Origin: Halichondria panicea
Taxonomy: Eukaryota; Porifera; Demospongiae; Suberitida; Halichondriidae
Direction of reading: 5' to 3'
Assembly: GCF_963675165.1 (NCBI RefSeq)
Contig: NC_087377.1
Location: 3,840,899-3,904,898 of the forward strand
Length of the DNA stretch: 64,000 bases
A program made the position numbers and the translations under genes. Of the stretch, positions 35,172 through 47,600 are shown piece after piece (positions within the stretch are counted from its first letter, which is position 1; each line of letters opens with the position of its first letter). The notes under the pieces were generated by a model that was given only the letters and a program-made list of their open reading frames with translations, ran no database searches and was not told where the DNA came from.

Positions 35172-38100
35172 ATGTACAAGCTTATTGCATGTGTTGTGAT
35201 TCTGTCTGCACTGTCACAAGAGTCAGTACAAGATGGCAACTGTCCTGACTGTCCTGACTGTCCAGTCTGTGGAGCACCCACTGCTGAGGCTTCAATTACA
35301 AGCACCTTTGCCGGCAGCAGTAAAACAGCAACATCCTTGAGCAGCTGTAGCAGTCTACACAGACACACAGACATGCAGACAGACACACAAACACGCTATA
35401 TACCGACTACCTCATTAGCGATTCCATTGTAAATAACACTGTAATGAAACTGAACATTTTTGTAGCATTTTGCTCTGACCTGCTTGATGACACTATCAAT
35501 GGTGGTTTGTGGGAGTACAATACGGATCAGTTAAATAATCGCACTCGATCGAATGGAACTGTTGCAAAGTACATTTGTAACGTTGGTTTGAGCCCATTAG
35601 GTGGCATTCTGACATGTGACACGGTCAATGGACGGGGTATAATCCAGTGTGCTCAATAAGTAAGTCCTGAGTATGTATACACGAACGGTGACTGTGTAGT
35701 CTATTTTAGATGCAGATATTCAACATAATTATTGTCGGGTAGTAGCCTGATCATGATACATGGGGACCGACATGCACTGTATTAAATACCTTCCCTACAA
35801 AGGGCAATGTTTTCACGAAGTATAATAACGTAGTACGGGTTTAGGCACTCTTTTAATACAATGTCTCCAAATGATAGGTTTTCAGAAATTCCCACTATAA
35901 TGTGATGTGCCTTCTCCGTAGTTACGTGAACATTTCTCCCATGTTTAGGCCTGGCATCGACAATCGCCATCTACACTCCGGCTGCTCTTGTTCTATTGAT
36001 GATAATGGTCAGTCCCTGTATATGTGCTTGTATATGTTATGCAAGGATGAGACGCTACAAAAAAAAGAGGTCAAGAGTATCTACTATTAGGTGAGGCCTA
36101 TGATGGTTGAGCTGCTAAAATGTTCTAGCGCCTCAACAGTCTCTGCCCCAGTGAGAAATCGCTTCCTACGCCACTGGTATGTGTTGTGTATTTGAGTTAA
36201 TAAATCTCTCTATCTCTTATAGAATGAGGAAGCTATCTGATTGGAGCAATCTTATGGGTAAGCACTATAATAATTATACCGTGTATACAAATTTCAACAC
36301 ATTCTGCAGATTATCAAATGCGAGAGATTGTGAAGTATGTTCCAGAATCAATGAGGATTCTTCCCAGCTCCAATCTAAAACTGCAAGATGCAGTCGGTCA
36401 CTTAATAAAGATTACTTCCAAGTCTAGCAGTTTAATCACGTTGGTTTGTTTCCACTATTCCAGGAGCCTTTGGGATCGTGTACAAGGGACTATTAATGGA
36501 CTGGAACAACATTGCCATGAGGGGTGTGGCTTTGAAGACGGTAATACTTTCATTTATATATACCTTGAAAAGAAATGCCAGAGGTTTTACCTTTGCCTTT
36601 GGAATTTCAATAGTTCTCTTTCTCTGAAGGTACACACAAGTAATCAGTTTTCCTTACACCCCTCCCCCCTCCCTCCAGGTCTATTCACTCAGAGTGACAT
36701 ACAGAGCATGGTGAGTGAGATCACTAAGATGCAAGAGTTCCACCACCCTCACGTCATGCCCCTGATTGGGGTGTGCCTCGATGCTGGACCCGGTGTTTCC
36801 ATAGTGATGCCGTATATGACCAATGGGAGTCTACTAGACTACATGAAGAAAGAGAGGTCTACCCTAGAGTTGGCAGAGGGAGAGGATTCTGAGAAGGTAA
36901 TTTGATTTCCATGCCAAAAACACAAAAACAAGCCAATAAAAATTAATGTTGCACAGTTCATGTTAATGATTATATAAATTATAGGCCTCAACATTTCCAT
37001 AATTATTGTAATTATAATTATAGCACGTGTTTAGACCGGCATGTGTTAGCTCGCCACCTCTTTATTACAGCCACTATAGTTGTTGGTTTGCCCAAGCGAT
37101 ACCGCTGTTCACTGTATGTATACTGTTTTGTGTTCCTTCTGAAGGAACTGTATGCATGCATGGATCAATAACTTGAGTTCAAGGGGTTTTCAATTACAAA
37201 ACTAAACACTGTATTTTAATAGTTATTTGAACGGCCTATCGAAGGGAATTTAGTTAATGTACTGAACAATACAATAGTGCCAAGTTATCTCGTACCATTT
37301 GTAGGTGTTAGCTGTGAGGAAGCTGCTGTTGAAGATGTGTCATCAGATTACTCTTGGAATGGCTTATCTTGCTCAGCACAAGTTCATCCATCGAGACCTG
37401 GCTGCCAGGAACTGCATGTGAGACACTGAATTAGTTTGTCTGGCCTTACGTGCGTTCACACAGTAATGTGTACATCTCTATTATTATCACTTATTCAAAT
37501 CACAGCAAATATTCAAGCAATTTAGTTGATACAGGTTGGATTCTAACGGTGACCTCAAAGTTGGTGATTTTGGTCTGGCCGAGGACACGTATGCACAAGG
37601 ATACTTTAGACAGGGTGAAACTGAGGGAGTCAAACTGCCGTACAAATGGTTAGCAATTGAGAGTCTAAATGATGCTATCTTCTGCGAGAAGACAGACGTG
37701 GTATGTTGCTTATCAGTGCTCTGAACAAACTGTCCGGGCCCTCAAACTTTGTTGACATTACTATTACTATAGACATGTTCCCAATAATACAGTGGTCGTA
37801 TGGTATGACTGTGTTGGAAGTCTTCAGTAGTGGCCGGACCCCCTACCCTGGAGTGGACCCAATGTCCCTAGTGACTCTACTCAGAGAGGGCAAGAGATTG
37901 GAACCTCCCCAGAATATTGCCTGCACTACGGAAATGTAATCACGCTTTGATATACCAACAGGAGTACATTAATAAGAGTAGCATCCAACTGTGGCAGTTG
38001 TATAGTGTAAACCATGCATGATACAATACTAGTATGTGATATCAATTAAGGCACTCTCAGACCACATTTTAAGTGGATGCGTAGGTGTTGGTTAAAAATA

Positions 38101-39585
38101 ATACCAGCATACAAACTGTGGTTTGTACCTAGCTCCAGCCCACATTCATGGCAAACAGTTACACAACTACGCACAAGTGTTAGTGACGTGTTCAGTCCTA
38201 GATGTAGAATGGAATGTGTGATAGAGTTGCATAATCCTCTTAATGCACTCCTGATACTAAAATAATATTTAGGTTGGGTGTATAAAAAGCTAACAGGCGA
38301 TTCAAAGTTTAGTTTTTAAAAAGTTGTACATGTCCCCATTATTGTTAATTGATACACCCAAGGCTGAGGTTGGTTATAATGTCATGGCAACCCATAATAC
38401 TAACAAATAAATCTACAGGATCTCGCTGATGACCAGCTGTTGGTACGAGGATTCTGAAGAGAGGCCATCCTTCGATGAGCTAGCAGCGGAGTTGGAGAAA
38501 GTTCTGAGCACCATGGTGGGCTACGTGGAACTGAATATGGAGCTAGTCTCCATCACTGAGGACGAACACAGTAAACACAATATAAGTTAGGAGACACTGT
38601 ATTGAAGTGACGTGTTGTAATTGAATATGATGTTTAGTTAACTTTATAGTTCGGAGAGGTTCTACTATCTTTCAACAGACGTGATGATTAACTTTCTGTG
38701 CTTCGTTCAGACCTCTTTCAACTATACCATAAAACATATAACTAGGCAATCAAGTAATATCACTTTTCTTGCACCTTCCTATACCCCAATACATTTCTCG
38801 AGATAGGGGGAAGTATTGCCCTACCATTATGAGAAACTATGTTCTATCTGCATACAAAAACAGCATGAAAAAATTCAATGGCTGCCTTATAACGGCAATA
38901 CTTTAGGATTTATGTGAAAAGGTAGAGGAGACATTAAGTTACTGAAAGAAAACCAAAATCCTAGAATAGCTCTAACTTTGCTTATAGTGTACTGAGTTTT
39001 GCTCCATAAGGGTTGTTTTCCTAGGCCCTGTCACAATTACTTAGGTTGAGTGTATACGTAAAAAGCTAACAGCTAATTTCAAAGTTGAGCCACTTTATTG
39101 TGAGGGTTGATCAATTCGCAACAAACAATAAAATCGCAAAACCTAACACACGATCCTTGCCAAAACGCAATAGTTAGATCCCAAAGGGTCAATTTTTCTG
39201 CTGATTCATTCGAAAAGGTTTTTCATCCGCATAATATTCTATAGTAATACGGTATTCAGATGTTAATTTTGCTTTTTTTCAGAGTATGATCAGGTCCTCT
39301 CACTCGTAGAGCAGAAGAAACTTGCCGAGGCCGCTACTGAGGAGGTTGCTATGGAAGAAAATGCTGCATACTGCATGGTTAAGAGCCGAAGAACAAGTAA
39401 CTACGGAGACCAATCTCGCTGATGGGCTGAAAAGTGATATACAGGAAATTCAAGCCAAACAAGTTACTGGCTCAGCTCACCATTTCAACAGTGACCCTCA
39501 ACTGCCAGAGCATGACCATGAAGATTACAGTGACTATCAAGACACCACCGGATATGCTCAAGTACTGCACAGACGATCTTCATAG
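35172..39585 (+). pseudogene. Receptor tyrosine kinase gene 3: shrunken, frame-broken paralogue
   Basis: Recognisable exons: signal 35172-35319, one Sushi 35466-35659, TM 35949-36090, 36223-36257, 36310 to about 36395, 36463-36538, 36679-36896, 37305-37417, 37535-37700, 37793-37935, 38419-38570 and tail 39283-39585. The IgGFc, Calx-beta and three Sushi exons of gene 4 are gone. Lesions: the Sushi exon runs into TAA (35657-35659) at its donor; the donor after the juxtamembrane exon is deleted (GGTCACTTAATA here, GGTCAAGGTGAC in gene 4); a 7-nt deletion removes the end of the VALKT exon; the tail has a frameshift and meets TGA near 39,420. The catalytic exons still read HRDLAARNC and DFG, with KWLAIES and VLEVF replacing usual residues. 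A short secreted one-Sushi product is possible, a functional kinase unlikely. Confidence 0.85.
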
Positions 39586-40466
39586 ACTATGAAAAACGTC
39601 TGTTTAATATAATAATTATAGTGAATTCAATTATTTACTGTAGGATGCTCGCTATTTTATGTACTGTAATGTGACTGTAAGCCTAACTTATTAGCGAAAT
39701 GTTTGCAGAAGCAGCCGATCCTTTTACATTTTGTAGCTCTTTTATTATCGTAATTATGGCTGTTATATTCTATCTTAAAGTCACGTTGTCAATATAATTC
39801 ACGTTTCCCAAACGTGCACGCGTCATAATTATGATCGTATGCACGTGAAGGGGACCATGAAAAATAAAATGCTGGGTCAATTGATTCCGTGGGCATGATT
39901 GTATGTATTTTGTCAAGCTTTTCCCTTCCCTGGTACTGTACCATGCACGTACCCTAATCATGAAAATTATTATTAGCTTTACAGTGAGTAAAGTGTAAAA
40001 AATTCAGGGAGGGCGGCGACGCCCGTCTAGCCAAAACCTGACCAGCCTGACCACTTGCTACGGCCTTGTTCTTTGCATGTCCATGCACTACTATCTATGA
40101 TTATGTATAGTGTAGATAAGGTGCTTGTATTGGATTGCTGGTAAATTTGGTGGTTTTCCCCTGGACATGCACATGTGATTGTGCTGGAGCTCGTTAACTT
40201 ACTGTACATGTGCTAGCTCATCTGCAGCCATTATTTTGGCAAGAATATAGTTAATTATATGAAGAAAGTTAATGAACCTTGAAACAAGTATTTAAACTTC
40301 TATGGTGCACGTTGTACTTTTTTGTGCATGCATGAGTTATAACGAGGTGTATAAAAGCGATTACGTTGAATAATGTTTGTACTTGTGAACATTAATTTAA
40401 ATTTTGATTGCCTGTCAGTGGAAGTCACAAGACTGTGACATGAATAATTGTGCAATCATGTGGAAG

Positions 40467-40584
40467 CAGAGGAGGTCTGACATGCGTGCACGAATCACTA
40501 CAAGTTCAGTGCATTGATGTCAACGTATAGGAAATGTGCACTAGCACTTGTAGTGATTCGTACATGCATGTCGGACCTCCTCCG
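40467..40584. mobile_element. MITE with CAGAGGAGG...CCTCCTCCG ends
   Basis: CAGAGGAGGTCTGACATGCG at the left is inverted relative to CATGTCGGACCTCCTCCG at the right, and ACGAATCACTACAAGT faces ACTTGTAGTGATTCGT. The flanks are GTGGAAG at 40,460-40,466 and 40,585-40,591. It is nearly the same as 63,394-63,538. Confidence 0.85.
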
Positions 40585-40802
40585 GTGGAAGTCACAAGAC
40601 ATGAATAATCAGAATTGTGATTGCCTGCATGTCAGTGGAAGTCACAAGATATGCACGCCCTATATGTTTGTATTGTAACTAGCTTCCACATTAATTAAGG
40701 GTATTTATGACAAGGATATGGTGGAAGCAAAGCCCACTAGTTCAACAATGAATCAGCTAATGTACTTTACCTCATTCCTGGAAATTGCGTTCAGCAAAAA
40801 TA

Positions 40803-40890
40803 AGGAAACGGAAAACGGAAACGGAAAACGGAACGGACGGCGGAAACGGAAAACGCGGAAACGTTTCCTTTTTCCGTTTCCTTCTTTTCC
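40803..40890. repeat. Purine-rich GGAAAACGGAAAC simple repeat
   Basis: About nine GGAAA or GGAAAA units separated by CG, followed by the complementary TTTCCTTTTTCCG run, giving a low-complexity hairpin. It is upstream of gene 4 and has no coding value. Confidence 0.8.
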
Positions 40891-40954
40891 ATGCACCCAC
40901 TTAGACGGCGGGCCACGCCCATCTATCACCCACTCTGGAGTCTGGACCCTATAT

Positions 40955-41372
40955 GTGACAGGCTCTGGGAAAACCAGACTATTGGAGCAGAATTTAGTAT
41001 TGAGCTACAGCTAAATTTATGCCTACAGTATAAAATCTCAAATAAAATGTTATTGATGTATAAGTATCTACAGTCCTTCTACTACCTCTCTGTAAAATCT
41101 GATGCTCTAAATCCAACTCTTTCCATCGAAACGCTTCGTCCAAAGTTTCGCTATTACCTTATTTTTCCTAATTAAGCAATCTTTGAGAGTCGTTTTTCTC
41201 GATACTACATTTTACGGCTTCGAGTTTCCAACGTGCATGACTCGGGTATGAAACTAGGTATGTGAACACTAAGCATATCATTGTGTAGGCAATGCTCTGC
41301 TCTATTATTTGGTACATTAATCACACATATTTTAGTCTGCTCCAATAGTCTGGTTTTCCCAGAGCCTGTCAC
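40955..41372. mobile_element. 418-bp MITE with ATAT target duplication, copy 1
   Basis: The ends GTGACAGGCTCTGGG and CCCAGAGCCTGTCAC are inverted for about 37 bp. ATAT flanks both ends (40,951-40,954 and 41,373-41,376). The second copy at 51,227-51,645 has the same length and the same duplication. It lies 50 bp upstream of the leader block of gene 4. Confidence 0.87.
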
Positions 41373-41423
41373 ATATATAGATTTAGCTATAGGCATAAAA
41401 CAGTTATCCTATACAAAGTTCAA

Positions 41424-41469
41424 CAATTATAATCTAGGCTGAGGAGTTGAAAATCTATATATAGCTGTG
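41424..41469 (+). promoter_or_regulatory. Conserved block before the start codon of gene 4
   Basis: AATTATAATCTAGGCTGAGG, then AGTTGAAAATCTATATATAG and CTGTG before the ATG. This matches the blocks before genes 2 and 3. Confidence 0.6.
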
Positions 41470-41665
41470 ATGTACAAGCTTATTGCATGTATTGTGATTC
41501 TGTCTGCACTGTCACAAGAGTCAGTACAAGATGGCAACTGTCCTGACTGTCCTGACTGTCCAGTCTGTAGAGCACCCACTGCTGAGGCTTCAATTACAAG
41601 CACCTTTGCTGGCAGCTTCAGTAAAACCAGACGGAGAAGACAAGCCGCTACATATTCAGAGCCTG
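41470..41665 (+). CDS. Gene 4 first exon: signal peptide, CPDC repeats, RRRR site
   Basis: The leader is [20 protein letters not shown], then [11 protein letters not shown], a Ser/Thr/Ala stretch and KTRRRRQ. Gene 2 has a shorter NCLACG in place of the CPDC repeats. A furin-type cut after RRRR would release about 37 residues. The donor CCTG|GTATGT is phase 1. Confidence 0.88.
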
Positions 41666-44600
41666 GTATGTGTATAAGATCTATTTCACTACATGCACAT
41701 GTTTTCGGTGTCAGAGAATTGTGCTTGTGATAGTTCGCATGCATCATGGGTTTATGTTAATTATATAGCTAGTGTCATATTTGTATGCATGTGAGGTACA
41801 TTGATAATTATAGTGCTATATAGATCTAGTGAAACAATGGAGTCTTTAGTCTACATTGTTAACGTTGCTCCTATAAAATAAAGCATTGCGAGTTTGTGCT
41901 TTGTAGAGGTTAACTGTCACACGGTGTTATTTCAAGGGTTTGATGTGATAAAAATTATGCTGACGTTTCTCACGTATATACAGTCACATTATAATTATAG
42001 CAGTGGCGTAGGAAGGGGGGCACCAAATCAAGGTTATCACAACAACTCTTGGTACAGAGTTCATGCCTTGCTCCTCCTGTTAGAGGCTGTGCAGTTCTTT
42101 TGGCATAATGAGTTGGCTAGCATTGAAATCATAGATTTATAACCCGATACACAATTTGCGCACGCTCGCAGTACATGTAAGCTGAAAGTTAAACGTTATA
42201 ACGCGTTGCGTTAGCGTGTGCACGCGTTAACTTCTCGTTATTCACGCATTACGTGCATTACGTATTGTTAGGGCTTCGTTTGCAGACTGTGCATACCTGG
42301 AAATTAACGTTCTTATCAGTAAGATTTCCTGGTACTGCAAACCTAATTTATAGGTGTTAATTAAATAAACAGAACCCATAATGTTAAGGAAACTACAGGA
42401 GCTTTGTGCACATGTCATAATACAGCACACTACTAAACTAGTTCTCGTTTTCTTTGCCACTGGAGGAGTCTTTCCTTTGAAGGTAATTCAAAAGCCTTCC
42501 TCCCTCGTCGATTGCTCTAATACAATTTTTCTAGGCCATCTCTCTCTGCTCACTCCCCTCTAGAGGCCAATAGGTGAAGGCATTGGCCTTGATTAAAAGG
42601 AGCACTTCGGCATCAAGGGCCTTTTTCCCTCTCGTGCCACTGCAGTTACACTCCTTTCTCTGTTGAAGAGTGAAAAGCAACTCCGCCTGCTTCAAAGCGA
42701 AGTTTCGACGTGAGGGACAACGGATCTTCAGCGATAACAGCCTATCAGCTGAGAGAGGGCTCTGTTATAATGTGTTGTCTTCCGATCTCGGAATATCCTC
42801 TATATCAGATGGAACCAGAAATCTGTTGTGGTGGAGGTGATCCCACATTTATTGTAAAGTCGTCTCTCAACCGTAATCCAGTTGAATCGAGCACTCGTCA
42901 GTGAATAGCACATCCTTAAACTCCAGATCTTCGTCTTCAACTTGCCTCGCCTCCTGATTTTTGTCTGAAATCAATGCACAATATCGGGTTTTTTTGCAGA
43001 CCCAGCCCAGCTCCCTCCTGGGTCTCTTGACAGTGCTGTGGCTAACTTTAACGGCCGGAAATCGATCTTGAAATAGAACGTATACTGTTTAGTTATACTC
43101 AGCTCATTGTTAACAGTCATACAGTCATCCAGAAACTTATAGTGTATGGGGGTGAGCTTCCTGAGCGGTCGAACAGTTCTGTTGTCAGCGACAGATCCCG
43201 TTCGTTTGTATTTTTTTATTAACAGACACAAAGACGTGCAGCTAACCGAAAACCCTTCGATAAACATAATTTCTTCTTCATTGTCTTTAAACCGTATACA
43301 TGCAGCTTTCCACATAGCAATTATTATCCGTGATCGTGTGCTTATAGACATTCTCCCCATTATTAATGCTTATTAGAGAAAGGTAGGTGTACCTCAGTGA
43401 GTGGCATATAAGTTTTTACACACAGATTTTTTTTATTGTAACGCGGTAAGGTATGTTGTACATTCTCCTAGTATAATTATAAGCTATAGGTCAAAAAAGT
43501 ACAACACTTGAGAAAGGGCAAATTTAGACTAGCCTCGAGACTAGCCGTTCGTTATCTGAAGGAACGCCTGGCAATGTAGAACTCGTTTAGCTGAGTCAGC
43601 GAGTGGTTAGGCTTGAGTAGCTGTGAACGTGATTGCGGTAACCGCAAACACAACAATACTATAGCTATAGCTGCACGTTACTGTAAGCATCATAACGTAT
43701 TCACGGGCAAGTATACAGTTGTTGCCGGGTAATTACCGGTCCAAGAAATCGACCAATTATATAGACAAGTTGTACATCGGAACTTGACCAGGCGTTCTTT
43801 CAGATAACGAACGGCTGGTCTTGAGGCTAAATTTAGACAATGTTCATGGACTTTAATTAGGTAATTGCCCTCAGGTATATATGTATACTATAATAGCACA
43901 TGTTCCCACTACATGTATGTAAACTCTTTAGTGGTGTCTAATTACTATGGAGGTGAAACACTTTCCAAGAAATGAGTACATGTACAATGAACCTATAATA
44001 GGTTCTGAGAAACGGTGGTATTCGTGAGTAAAAATTTCGTTTAGTCTCGTGGCTGCACGGCATTCCTACATTCCGATAAGCCACGCCTAAGTTAAAATTT
44101 CGTGGAAGTCAGCCTGCCCACGAAAATAACGAATTTTTTACCCCACGAAACTTACCCGCTATACGGTATATAGTACATGCATAGACCTTACAAAATACTA
44201 ATTCATTCACTGCTTACACCATACAATGTTGCTATGCAAACAAATAGTACATTCACATTCACATGACTAAATAAAAAGTGAGCAATGGTGCATAACTTCT
44301 AGTATGGAGACTCATAGAACCGGGAGTAGAGAATGGTCTACCAACGCCTTATGCTGAGACTTGTGCTGTACGAAAAATTGTTACGCTAAAGAACTTACTA
44401 AAGCTCACTGCAGTATACCGGTTTTGACCATCAAGTGTCCGAACATATTTCTCTACTAGATAAGCACCAAACAATATTTTGTGATCTGTTACATGTAGTG
44501 TGGTACTTCGTACTGACAGTTTCTTCAGCCTGAAACTTCTTCAAACCTCACCATAATTACGTGAGTTCCATACCACCAAGGGCGTATACAGAGAAGAGGG

Positions 44601-47600
44601 CATGCAACTCACCCTATTCTCAGAATTATCCGACTTCATATTGAGCTATTTTTAGAACTGCCCACAAAAACTCCCACGCGTAACCTTTGACTGCACAAGG
44701 TAAATCAAAGTCTTTTTTTTATATACAGCGGTTTTCAGAGTTCTTGCATCTCCAATGTCTAGAGGGGAAGTCACTGGTCACGTGATATTCCCAAACATTT
44801 AAGGTTGGACAACATCACAGGAGCACAAAATTAATAATTATTGCTGAGTCAGGCAAGTTTTTTTACATGAGTTTTCAATATAAATTTTACAGACAAAGTT
44901 ATTCGTTACTAGTTATTCAGAGAACTCTAAAATAAGCGTGTAGCTTCTCAGTATTATATAAGGAACTGGTTGAAGTGACTGCCCCGGCCTGCCTACTCAT
45001 TTTGTGTTGCTGCAAGCTGATGAGTCATATAGTCTAGACAGTAGAATCTCTCTTAGCTCGAGACATCCAGTCCTGTGTTACTAATAGTAGCTCACAAAAC
45101 TATTGGAAGTGCTTTCAATCTCAAGGATAGCTTCAGCGGTGATGCCAAAGGCTATTTCCAAGGTTGATTTTCTCCCAAATCATGTATTGGAAAAAAATCG
45201 GTTTAGAATGAGGCTAGAACTTCAATCTTGTTACGTAACGGTTCATGTGACAGGTACTTCCGCTCTAGGTACAGCGGTTTTCAGAGTTCTTGCATTTGCA
45301 ATGTCTAGAGCGGAAGTACCTGTCACATGAACCGTTACGTAACAAGATTGAAGTTCTAGCCTCATTCTAAACCGATTTTTTTCCAATACATGATTTAGGA
45401 GAAAATCAACCTTTTGGAAATAGCCTTTGCAAGCCTTTTGCATCACCGCTGAAGCTATCTTTGAGATTGTAAGCAGTTCAAATAGTTTTGTGAGCTACTA
45501 TTAGTAACACAAGACTGGATGTCTGGAGCTAAGAGAGATTCTACTGTCTGTATGACTCATCAGCTTGCAGCAACACAAAATGAGTAGTCAGGCCGGGGCA
45601 AGCCACTTCAACCAGTTCCTTATAATAGTTCCTTATAATACTGGAAAGCTACACTCCTATTTCAGACTTCTCTGAATAACTAGTAACGAGTAATTTTGTC
45701 TATAAAATTTATACTGAAAATTCAATGTAAAAAAATTGCCTGACTCAGCAATATTTGTGCTCCCCCGTGATGTTGTCCAACCGTAAATGTTTGGGAATAT
45801 CACGTGACAAGTGACTTCCGCTCTAGACATTGGAGATGCAAGAACTCTGAAAACCGCTGTATATATCCTGTATCTGCATGTACTGGTAGCTCGCTAGCTC
45901 AATTGCAGCATAGTAAAACTAGTTCTCAGCAGCAGTATGGCTCGTACTAGCAGTGTCAAAGGCAAAGGCAAACCATTCAACAGTTGCAACTCCAAGAAGA
46001 TAAAACCTAGGTACAATAAACCTGTCTTCCTGAGTCTCTGGTACTTCTTAACAATGCGCCTAGCACTTAATTTCCCGCTCGAAGGGGTTGTCTTGGACCT
46101 GGCTGGACTAGGACTGGTCATGACACTTCTCTAATTTAAAATAATACTTCACTAGATCTAGCTCCGAGGGGTCCGACACTCCGTGAAATCTTGTACACCT
46201 ACTTTTGAAATCTTTTGAAATCTCATGAAATCCCGAAATCTTGAAATCTCTGAAATCTCTGAAATCCCACCTTTGACCTTATTTTCCGTAATCTTATTGT
46301 AATCTCAGTGTCATGTCTTGACTAGATGGGCGTGGCCTGCCTACAAAAAGGGGACGGGCACGCCCATCTATGCCTTGATTGCATCTGCTCACAGTGCAAG
46401 TGCTAGTGCAAGTGCTAGTGCATCCATGACCAAGGTGCATGACTAGTGCAAGTGTTGAATGACGGTAGAACTTTCAATCTTCAACCCCAGTGATGCTCTG
46501 TGAAATCTCTGAAATCTTTGAAATCTCTGAAATCTTTGTGAAATCTCTGAAATCTTTGTGAAATCTTGTACGCTAAAAATTACAGTGTCGGACCCCTCGG
46601 ATCTAGCTCAGCTAGCTAGCAAAGGCAGCTCTGATGTACACGCCCATATATAATTATAACTCCGTAAATAACACCGCCCACTTGTTCACGTCCGTATACT
46701 GGATTCTATTTTTAGCATATCCGGTCTCTGATACGAAGTCAGATGAGTACATAGGGTACATAGTGAGTTGCATGCCCTCTTCTCTGTATACGCCCTTGAT
46801 ACCACCAAGAGTAGATAAAAGAATCTACTCTTGATACCACCTTATAGCAGGTACTTTTCGAGGATCTACTCAAAAAGTACCCGTTATACAATTTCTAGAA
46901 GCCATCATTGCTCAGGACTGCATGTTGTTTGCATAGCAACACTGTATGGTGATTTTGTGGTTTTGTGGTAATGCGGTGAGCTGATTTAGTATTATTTTTG
47001 CAATGTCTATGCCAACAGCTGTATGTACATGTCATGTGATGATTGATATCTCTATTTTCTACAGATTCCAATGCTCCTACAACACGAGGCAATGAATTTG
47101 CCCTTGCATTTATGAAAAATACTGTTGAAAGAGCTGAAATAACACTTTATATTACGACTGAACAAAATGTGTCTAATTTCACTATTGAAACAAAGTTTTC
47201 AGGCCTAATAGGATTCAACGAGACATCACCTGACAGTGGATTGTACTGTCGTACTGGCACAGCTCGGAGGGGGGAATACACTATCATTCAATTGCAAGCT
47301 GGTGGAGACTCTAATGGACTACTGCCAGATTTATCAGTACGGAGTGATGGTGATAGTGATACAAGTGATAGACAAAAGGGACTGAACTTAACTGCAGATA
47401 ATCAGAACGATGAGCTCACAATATATGCTCTTAGCAGTGATGATAATATGACCTCCGCTGATGCTTTCATGGCTATTAACTGTGTCGCATTATTTCCAAC
47501 AGCGACTAATTATCAGTATTTCGTATTCTCTTCGTATACATCTTTAAACAATGCTATTGGTACAAGCCAGTTTCTCGTAACACCTTGTCAGAATAACACA

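Larger units (their letters stand above)
41666..47064. other. 5.4-kb first intron of gene 4, a transposon sink
   Basis: Gene 2 has a 1.6-kb first intron. The extra length here comes from a solo hAT-like end (CAGTGGCGTAGGAAGGGG at about 42,005), a Tc1/mariner relic, a 9-bp-duplication MITE, a TACCGTA-family relic, a long palindrome and an 8-bp-duplication MITE. No additional exon was seen. Confidence 0.75.

Noticed and set aside
45103..45446. Matching 67-75-codon frames on both strands at the palindrome centre
   Set aside because: They are mirror images produced by the inverted arms, not independent genes.
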